Below are positions 29,751 through 35,298 of a DNA stretch of 64,000 nucleotides, piece after piece. Source of the DNA: Acidithiobacillus caldus ATCC 51756. Its GTDB lineage: Bacteria > Pseudomonadota > Gammaproteobacteria > Acidithiobacillales > Acidithiobacillaceae. The notes under the pieces are model-generated. The model made no database searches and was not told the origin of the DNA. It saw nothing but the letters and a program-made list of their open reading frames with translations. A program made the translations under genes and the position numbers. Position 1 is the stretch's first letter. Every line of letters begins with the position of its first letter. The stretch is from assembly GCF_000175575.2 (NCBI RefSeq), contig NZ_CP005986.1:751549-815548 (forward strand). The letters are read 5' to 3'.

Positions 29751-30299
29751 ATGAAGATGAAGAAAAGGTGGATGTTTGGTTCGGCCGCGGTTCTGGGGGT
29801 GTCTGCCCTATTGGCCGCGGCGCCGGCCTTTGCCTGGGGTCCGTGGGGTGGTATGCCCTGGGGAGGCGGCATGCCCTGGGGCGGGGTGAGCAATCCCTTT
29901 ACCGGCAGTAGCGGCCCTTTCAGCGGCTACGGCGGCCCCTTTACTGGCAGCAGCGGACCCTGGGACATGGGCAGCATGAGCTTCAACGGGCCCCATGGTG
30001 GCCCGATGAATTTCAACAGCGGTCGTTATGGCAGCTACGGGCAAGGATTCAATGGCTACTACGGCGGTGCCTATGGCGATGGCTATGGTCAAGCCTATGG
30101 CCCGAGTGCTCCTTATCCCGCCTATCCGGGTTACGGACCTCAAGGGGCTTATGGGGCTTATCCTCAGCCAGCACCCGGTTACGCCCCGGCCTACCCACCG
30201 GCGCCAAACTATGCGCCGCCCGCTGGTCCCTATGGTTACGGCCAGCCCTATCCCGGTTACGCGCCCAGCTACAACCCCTATGGTTACGGGTATCGCTGA
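29751..30299 (+). CDS. Secreted Gly/Trp/Tyr-rich protein (family copy 3)
   Basis: A 182-residue protein with a signal peptide (about 1-26, ending AAAPAFA) and mature N-terminus WGPWGGMPWGGGMPWGG. It carries the family block GPWDMGSMSFNGPHGGPMNF and then a Tyr/Gly region (GQGFNGYYGGAYGDGYGQAY) and a Pro/Tyr-rich tail ending NPYGYGYR. The order matches copy 1, with a shared GSYG or GAYDG-type segment. AGGAG lies ten bases before the ATG at 29751; ATGs further upstream lack signal-peptide fit. A sigma-54 promoter is about 110 bases upstream. Probably a structural exported protein. Confidence 0.78.
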   Translation: MKMKKRWMFGSAAVLGVSALLAAAPAFAWGPWGGMPWGGGMPWGGVSNPFTGSSGPFSGYGGPFTGSSGPWDMGSMSFNGPHGGPMNFNSGRYGSYGQGFNGYYGGAYGDGYGQAYGPSAPYPAYPGYGPQGAYGAYPQPAPGYAPAYPPAPNYAPPAGPYGYGQPYPGYAPSYNPYGYGYR

Positions 30300-30396
30300 G
30301 CCGCAGAGACAGAGTGGGCAGACCAGGATGTTACCCGCCAGGGGACCCCGTCCGTCGGCTCGGGCCCCCATTCGATCGTCACGATAGGAGTGAAGC

Positions 30397-31278
30397 ATGA
30401 CAAGCAATGAGAAGGACCTGCACGCCAGCGAGGACGAGACGCCGTCCGTTGGCGAAGGACCCGACGCCGAGCGCAGCGTGCACGAGCACGGCGATGCCGT
30501 GTCCGAGACGGCGGCGTCCGAGGCCACCCGTCTGGCTGCGGGGAAGGAATCGGAGGGCGAGGCCGTGCCATCCGGGACGCAAGCGCCGCAGGTGACTCCC
30601 ACGACGGGAACCACGGCACCCAGTTTTGCGTCCCAGAGTTCGGGCACGACGGCACCCTCCCTTGGCTCTGCGGGGGGTGGTACGACTCCGCCCGGAGGCA
30701 CCACGAGCTATCCGCCGCTGCCGCCTCGGCAACCCAAAAAAAGCGCGGTCAGCCGGCTGCTCTCATGGCCCGCCCTGGTTGCCCTCCTGATCATCCTAAT
30801 CATTGCGCTGTTCATCTGGGGGATTAGCGCCCACCAGAAAAGCAGTGCCCCGAAAGTCGCCGAAAAGACCCTTACCGTTGCTCCCATTGCTGCACCTGGC
30901 ATGGCGGCAGGCTCGCAGGCGGCACCTAGGCTCAGTGCCGAGCAGCGTCAGGAGCTCATGGCGGCACGTGCCGCCTATTGGCAGCACGACATTCCCGCTG
31001 CCATCGCGAAGTATCGGGCACTGATCCGACAGGTCCCCAATGCAGCCTTTGCCTACGGTGAATTGGGCAATGTCTATTATATGGACGGTGAGCGGCACAA
31101 GGCGGCGGAAAATTTTTCCCGCGCAGCCATGCTGTTGATTCGGCAGGGTCAGGAACAGAGGGCCGCGAGTCTGGTTCCGGTGCTTGGGACCCTGGATCCT
31201 GCCTTGGCACAAAAAGTTCAGGAAGCGCTGGCGCACAGTCCTGAAGATCGGGGCTACGGCAGCGAGGATAGATATTAG
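30397..31278 (+). CDS. Single-pass membrane protein with C-terminal TPR region
   Basis: A 293-residue protein: an acidic, Ser/Thr/Gly/Pro-rich cytoplasmic N-terminus (about 1-118), one membrane segment (about 125-147, WPALVALLIILIIALFIWGI) and a periplasmic TPR-like region (about 180-280) with MAARAAYWQHDIPAAIAKYR, FAYGELGNVYYMDGERHKAA and SLVPVLGTLDPALAQKVQ. That region aligns with the two TPR proteins of the leftward array. GATAGGAG precedes the ATG. It follows copy 3 of the secreted family by 97 bases and ends at a strong terminator, so the two make up one transcript. Confidence 0.8.
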   Translation: MTSNEKDLHASEDETPSVGEGPDAERSVHEHGDAVSETAASEATRLAAGKESEGEAVPSGTQAPQVTPTTGTTAPSFASQSSGTTAPSLGSAGGGTTPPGGTTSYPPLPPRQPKKSAVSRLLSWPALVALLIILIIALFIWGISAHQKSSAPKVAEKTLTVAPIAAPGMAAGSQAAPRLSAEQRQELMAARAAYWQHDIPAAIAKYRALIRQVPNAAFAYGELGNVYYMDGERHKAAENFSRAAMLLIRQGQEQRAASLVPVLGTLDPALAQKVQEALAHSPEDRGYGSEDRY

Positions 31279-31297
31279 CGGAATGGGTCCCCTTTTC

Positions 31298-31324
31298 CGG
31301 GCAGAGTCATCTCTGCCCGTTTTT
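31298..31324 (+). terminator. Rho-independent terminator
   Basis: A perfect nine-base-pair stem, CGGGCAGAG and CTCTGCCCG, around a TCAT loop, followed by TTTTT at 31320-31324. It closes the rightward pair 29751-31278. On the other strand there is no T-run, so it is not an obvious terminator for the SCP2-type gene. Confidence 0.92.
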
Positions 31325-31332
31325 CAGCGGCA

Positions 31333-31728
31333 CTAGACCCGGGCCATCACCGAAAAGCTTTTGACGAAAGGTGTGGCCATGCGTGGATCTTTCAACATGC
31401 TCTTGTAGTCCCCCACCTTGAACTTGATCTTGCCGGTAGTGAAGGCCATACCTAGGCCCGTCATGCCGGGCGGGCTCGATATCCACTTCATCCACTGATC
31501 GACGCTGGCACGAATGTCCCAGTTCAGCGCTTGCCCTTGATAGGCGCCGGCACTGGCCACCTGCCCCTTGAGTACCTGAAGAAATCCGCGAGGCGCTTCC
31601 TCCTCCACGAAGCCGTAGGCGATGTTGGAGGCAAAGTCGATTTGTCCCAAGGCCTGGGCCAGGTCGGGTTCTCGGTTCCACTCAGCGGCAAATCGTTCCA
31701 TCCATGCGGGCGAAAATAGTTCTGCCAT
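31333..31728 (-). CDS. SCP2 (sterol carrier) domain protein
   Basis: A 131-residue soluble protein; the ATG at 31728 has AAGGAGAG in place. It opens MAELFSPAWMERFAAEWNRE and contains VASAGAYQGQALNWDIRAS, MTGLGMAFTTGKIKFKVGDY and FVKSFSVMARV, an order and pattern I associate with stand-alone bacterial SCP2-type lipid-binding proteins. Such proteins bind hydrophobic ligands in a cavity; the ligand here is unknown. It has its own predicted sigma-54 promoter and appears to belong to the same regulon as the pump and secreted proteins. Confidence 0.75.
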   Translation of the reverse strand: MAELFSPAWMERFAAEWNREPDLAQALGQIDFASNIAYGFVEEEAPRGFLQVLKGQVASAGAYQGQALNWDIRASVDQWMKWISSPPGMTGLGMAFTTGKIKFKVGDYKSMLKDPRMATPFVKSFSVMARV

Positions 31729-31785
31729 GCGTTGACTCTCCTTGTATCTGTCAGACGGGGCACGATGCCCCGTGCGCATGGCTCA

Positions 31786-31801
31786 AGCAGCTTTCGTTCC
31801 C
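31786..31801 (-). promoter_or_regulatory. Probable sigma-54 promoter of the SCP2-type gene
   Basis: On the minus strand: GGGAACGAAAGCTGCT. The GG and GC pairs have the correct ten-base spacing; three of the other consensus bases differ (first T, the C of GGC, first T of TTGC), so it is the weakest of the four. Transcription would start near 31775. Confidence 0.55.
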
Positions 31802-31875
31802 ACGCTAGGGATATCGTATTAAGCATAAAAAAACAATAGGATAGTAATCGGGTTGCGATAGGATTGGCGAGAAGC

Positions 31876-31912
31876 CGTTGCAGGTGCAACGCGGTATCCG
31901 TAGCTTGCAACA
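31876..31912. promoter_or_regulatory. Palindromic candidate activator site CGTTGCA-GG-TGCAACG
   Basis: A perfect 16-base palindrome at 31876-31891 plus a further TGCAACA at 31906-31912. The same GTTGCA/TGCAAC half-sites are clustered between the first pair of sigma-54 promoters. It lies about 75-90 bases upstream of the SCP2-type promoter and about 280 bases upstream of the rightward promoter at 32172. Confidence 0.7.
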
Positions 31913-31924
31913 CCCCCCCCCCCC
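31913..31924. repeat. Homopolymeric C12 tract
   Basis: Twelve C residues directly after the TGCAACA half-site. Mononucleotide tracts of this length can change length by slippage. It lies in the gene-free region 31729-32225, whose remaining sequence, apart from the sites listed, shows no gene. Confidence 0.8.
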
Positions 31925-32171
31925 GAATGGATCCAAGCCGGCGTTGACGGGATCCAGCCAGGGTCCTGAAGTTAGCCGAATTGGGTTGGCAGATTGGCGG
32001 ATCTCGTACCGGGTTCTCCGCCTCCCTGGGCTGTGGTCGCTTGACAGCCGGTGCTTGTCGGTAGGGGGTAGGGATGGATGTTCGCGATGGTGCGCATCGC
32101 CAATTCACCCTTGTCGCTCCCAGGAAACACCTGCGAGCCACCCGGGGGGCTCAAAGCCCGATAATTACAGT

Positions 32172-32187
32172 AGGCACATACCTTGCT
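32172..32187 (+). promoter_or_regulatory. Sigma-54 promoter of the basic secreted protein and lipoprotein
   Basis: AGGCACATACCTTGCT: the GGCAC and TTGCT parts are exact and the spacing is correct. Transcription would start near 32198, 28 bases before the ATG at 32226. Confidence 0.75.
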
Positions 32188-32225
32188 TGTAACGCTGTGT
32201 ACTTGGGTGACAAGGAGATCCACGC

Positions 32226-32573
32226 ATGTCGGTTGGCAACTCCAGACGGCTGATTCTGGCGGTGGTGGCGGGGGCTCTGCTGAGCACGAGCGCGGCACTG
32301 GTGGAGGGCGGAACCCGGTATACGCAGCTTGCAGGCCCGAACACGGTGTCCCCGACTTACCGCGTCAGTGATGCCGATTACCTACGCCCCTACCCGTATC
32401 CCTATCCCTACGGCTACAGCCGCAAGGCCTTGCGCATCTACGGGCGTTGGAAACGGCATCTGGAAAGGAAGGAGGAGAGGGCCGATCGCCGCTACTGGAA
32501 GGCACGGAGAAAATACGACGACCGAGTATATCGAGCGGAGCGGAAGTACGACCGCTCCGTATATGGGTACTGA
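32226..32573 (+). CDS. Small secreted basic Tyr/Arg-rich protein
   Basis: A 115-residue protein with AAGGAG before the ATG. A signal peptide (about 1-28, RRLILAVVAGALLSTSAALV) precedes a Pro/Tyr segment (LRPYPYPYPYGYSRKALRIY) and a strongly basic, helical C-terminal half in which K/R/E/Y recur (RKYDDRVYRAERKYDRSVYG). No Cys and no known domain. Highly charged exported proteins of this type may bind polyanions such as LPS or extracellular DNA. It is followed 16 bases later by a lipoprotein gene and is driven by its own sigma-54 promoter. Confidence 0.72.
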   Translation: MSVGNSRRLILAVVAGALLSTSAALVEGGTRYTQLAGPNTVSPTYRVSDADYLRPYPYPYPYGYSRKALRIYGRWKRHLERKEERADRRYWKARRKYDDRVYRAERKYDRSVYGY

Positions 32574-32589
32574 AAAGAGGATATTGACC

Positions 32590-32814
32590 ATGCATTTACC
32601 TTCAATGCGCCCCCCTGTGGGCTTGCGCTACCGTGGTCTGCGCTTTGGACTACTGCTTGGCCTGGGTCTGATCCTGTCCGGCTGCTATGCGGCAGTCCAG
32701 CCAGGCCCCGGAGGCTACTACAATGCTCCTCCCCCGCCACCACCGCCGGGCGGTCCGGGAGCGCCACCCCCGCCGCCACCGGGACCACCTCCGCCACCGC
32801 CTCCCGGCTGGTAA
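32590..32814 (+). CDS. Small poly-proline lipoprotein
   Basis: A 74-residue protein. After a basic start, a hydrophobic segment (FGLLLGLGLILSGC) ends in the lipobox LSGC with the lipidated Cys near residue 32. The mature part is AAVQPGPGGYYN followed by a run of Pro and Gly almost to the end (GAPPPPPPGPPPPPPPGW). AGAGGA lies before the ATG. The composition is unusual but signal and lipobox are convincing. It might tether or bridge the Gly/Pro/Trp-rich secreted proteins of the same region; no function can be assigned. Confidence 0.72.
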   Translation: MHLPSMRPPVGLRYRGLRFGLLLGLGLILSGCYAAVQPGPGGYYNAPPPPPPPGGPGAPPPPPPGPPPPPPPGW

Positions 32815-33043
32815 AGGGTCGGGTGCGGCCCCCGACAGGGTGTGTGTCTATTCTGCCGGGTGTCCATGACCTTCAGGCTCGTTCGAGCGCTTCTCGGGCT
32901 CAGGATCGAGGTCACGGCCTGAGTAGCGCCGGCGGTCACGCCCCCTTCGGGGGGCCGCAGAACGCTCTCCGTTGGAAAAAGCCCTTCCAGGAGGACGGCG
33001 GCAGTCCGGCGACATGGACGGCCAAATCCTCTGCTCGCGCTCT

Positions 33044-33342
33044 GGTTCCGAATTCGAGGCGAGCTTCGCCCAAACCCTCACGGAACGGCAGAACCCGCCT
33101 TGGTAAACCTAGCCCCAGACGCCGACAATGAACGTCCCTGCCGAACGCTACCGTGGCACCATCCACGAATCCTTCGTCGACGACCACGAAGACCTGCTCT
33201 TTACCGACCTCGCCCGTTTCAAGCAAAAGCTCGCCGATTGGCTCGTCTTCGACTACGCCGAACGACCACACCATCGATTTAGCCAACGACCACCGCTATC
33301 CTTCCTCCGGCAAGATTACCACGAGTACCAAAAGTGGTGGAC
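33044..33342 (+). pseudogene. Transposase C-terminal fragment (IS481-like remnant)
   Basis: Clearly similar to the last third of the transposase gene at 43277-44323, beginning at the equivalent of GSEFEA and continuing through ESFVDDHEDLLFTDLARF and WLVFDYAERPHHR to the equivalent of the WWT near its end. Stops and frame changes (for example a TAA in the segment matching RWYTYP) make it non-functional, and the first two thirds are missing. The 230 bases between the lipoprotein gene and this fragment hold a hairpin-forming stretch (CCCCTTCGGGGGG) and no gene. Confidence 0.9.
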
Positions 33343-33422
33343 TCGAGCACCACGAGACGCGCGTGTCGGAAGGTCTGTTATACTCCTCGCGGGAAGGCCC
33401 ACGACAGCGAAAGGACAATACC

Positions 33423-34805
33423 ATGAAACTCTCCTTCCACGGCGCTGACCGTAACGTTACCGGCTCTTGTCACTTGCTCGAGGCTCGGGGCAAGCGTGTA
33501 CTCATCGACTGCGGCATGTTTCAGGGCGGTCGCGAGCTGGACGAGGAAAATGCCGACGATTTTGGCTTCGATCCTCGCTCCATCGACCTGCTTTTGCTCA
33601 CCCATGCCCACCTCGACCATTGTGGTCGGATCCCGTTGCTTGCCAAGCGTGGATTTCGCGGCGAGATCATTACCACTGCCGCTACTCGCGAACTCACTCG
33701 TGTGGTTTTGCTCGACTCGGCCCACCTGCAGGAGGAAGATGCAGAACGTCGCCAACGCCATGCCAATCGCCACGGGGAAGCGAGCGCTCAGCCTTTGTAT
33801 ACCACCCTCGATGCCCTCAACGCGCTGGAATTCTTTGGTCGGACTGCGGAGTATGGTCAGAGCCTGGAACTTGCCCCGGGGTTGACAGCTACCTTCTACG
33901 ATGCCGGACATATCCTCGGATCGGCGAGTATTCGCATCGAAGCGCATGGTACGGGTGCGCCCAAGTCCATCATTTTTTCCGGAGACCTTGGCAATGCCGG
34001 GCGCGCCCTTCTGCGTGACCCCCAACTCCCGCCGCGAGCCGACAGCGTGGTCATGGAAACCACCTATGGAGATCGCCTCCACAAGCCCATCGAGCCCTCT
34101 ATTGCCGAGCTCTTTGCGGCGATCCGCGATACCCTGCAGCGAGGGGGTAATGTCATTATTCCCACCTTTGCCCTGGAGCGTGCGCAGGAACTCTTGTTTT
34201 ACCTGCGCAGAGGTATCGAGGAGGGAGAATTACCGCAACGCCTGCCGGTCTTCCTGGACTCTCCCATGGCCATTTCGGCTACGGAAATCTTCCGACATCA
34301 TCCCGAGTGTTACGGTGAGGAGGTGGATGCACTCTTTCGAAAAGGCCAAGACCCTTTCGCTTTGCCTGGGCTGCGCTTCGTGCGCGAGACGGCCGATTCC
34401 ATTGCGCTCAACCGCTTGGTTGGCGGGGCGGTGATCATGGCCGGTTCGGGCATGGCAACCGGGGGGAGGGTGCGCCATCATCTGCGCCACAACCTCTGGC
34501 GAAGCGATTCGAGTGTGGTTTTTGTCGGCTATGCAGCCCGCGGAACCCTGGCGCGCTTGCTCATCGACGGTGCCAGGACGGTCCGTCTTTTTGGCGACGA
34601 AATCCCCGTTCACGCGCAGCTGCACACCATCAACGGCTTTTCTGCCCACGCCGATCAGCGCGAGTTGCTCGCTTGGCAGCAGGCGCTGCGCCCGACGCGG
34701 ACCATTCTCGTGCACGGCGATCCCGACAGTATGGATACCTTCGCCGCATTGCTGAAGGATACGGAGGTCAATCGGCCGGCTCAGGGGGAGGTCATCGAGC
34801 TCTGA
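33423..34805 (+). CDS. Beta-CASP metallo-beta-lactamase-fold protein (RNA-processing type)
   Basis: A 460-residue protein of the MBL-fold, beta-CASP group, whose members are usually RNases of CPSF/RNase J-like type. The zinc site THAHLDHCGR (HxHxDH) is at about 59-68, other MBL landmarks are DAGHILGSAS and FSGDLG, and the beta-CASP region includes METTYGDR, IPTFALERAQELL and MAGSGMATGGRVRHHL; INGFSAHADQRELLAW closes the fold. A TATACT element sits near 33379 and AAGGA before the ATG. It is flanked by remnants of the same IS element, and a dead copy of its 3' end lies next to tRNA-Ser. Confidence 0.9.
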   Translation: MKLSFHGADRNVTGSCHLLEARGKRVLIDCGMFQGGRELDEENADDFGFDPRSIDLLLLTHAHLDHCGRIPLLAKRGFRGEIITTAATRELTRVVLLDSAHLQEEDAERRQRHANRHGEASAQPLYTTLDALNALEFFGRTAEYGQSLELAPGLTATFYDAGHILGSASIRIEAHGTGAPKSIIFSGDLGNAGRALLRDPQLPPRADSVVMETTYGDRLHKPIEPSIAELFAAIRDTLQRGGNVIIPTFALERAQELLFYLRRGIEEGELPQRLPVFLDSPMAISATEIFRHHPECYGEEVDALFRKGQDPFALPGLRFVRETADSIALNRLVGGAVIMAGSGMATGGRVRHHLRHNLWRSDSSVVFVGYAARGTLARLLIDGARTVRLFGDEIPVHAQLHTINGFSAHADQRELLAWQQALRPTRTILVHGDPDSMDTFAALLKDTEVNRPAQGEVIEL

Positions 34806-34839
34806 GGCACCGACCGCCGCCCCTGCTTCTTGCGAGATT

Positions 34840-34879
34840 GCCCCAGCAGCAAAGGTGATGGACGCATACAGATCCTTGA
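34840..34879 (+). repeat. Remnant of the right end of the IS481-like element
   Basis: This 40-base stretch, beginning GCCCCAGCAGCAAAGG, is nearly identical to 44284-44323, the last codons and right end of the intact element (GCCCCAGTGCCAAAGG), through to CCTTGA. Similarity ends right after it. With the fragment at 33044-33342 it brackets the metallo-beta-lactamase gene. Confidence 0.85.
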
Positions 34880-34958
34880 CACTGGGGCGACAGCGGCCGA
34901 CAATGCCGAGCTTCATCCGCCCACGTGGGCGTTGCTTAATGATTCGGGAGTTGGTTCC

Positions 34959-35234
34959 GTGGCAAATAGTGCTCAAGCGCGCAAGCGCGTTCTGCAAAAT
35001 GAAAACCGTCGGCGGCACAATGCCAGCCTGCGGTCGCGTATGCGTACCTACGTCAAGTCGGTGCTGAAGGCGGTGCGTGAGGGCGACCAGGAGCAGGCGC
35101 GCCGTGCTCTGCATCAGGCTGAATCCATCATCGACAAGACGGCCAGCAAGGGTATCGTCCACGCCAATACCGCAGCGCGGACCAAGAGCCGGCTTTCGGC
35201 CCGCGTCAAGGCTCTGGGCACCGCGCAGTCCTGA
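34959..35234 (+). CDS. rpsT: 30S ribosomal protein S20
   Basis: Primary 16S rRNA-binding protein of the small subunit. I start it at the GTG at 34959, behind GGGAG, giving a 91-residue product that begins MANSAQARKRVLQNENRRRH and contains YVKSVLKAVREGDQEQARRA and DKTASKGIVHANTAARTKSR, the S20 pattern. The non-ATG start is common in rpsT and may support autogenous control. It is monocistronic, between IS debris and the convergent rep gene. Confidence 0.95.
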   Translation: MANSAQARKRVLQNENRRRHNASLRSRMRTYVKSVLKAVREGDQEQARRALHQAESIIDKTASKGIVHANTAARTKSRLSARVKALGTAQS

Positions 35235-35298
35235 CAATCCCGATGGGCGCCCCTTGCTGCCGTTTGCGGGGCGGGGGGCTCTGGCCAGTTTTGGCGCC

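Noticed and set aside
31960-32060. Other GG-N-GC pairs in the second gene-free region, for example GGTTGGCAGATTGGCGG, as sigma-54 promoters
   Set aside because: The GG and GC pairs do not have the required ten-base spacing when aligned to the rest of the consensus.
32848-33081. Leftward open frame over the transposase remnant and its upstream spacer
   Set aside because: It lies mainly antisense to the degraded transposase fragment, is rich in Arg/Pro as expected from GC-rich antisense sequence, and has no recognisable start region.
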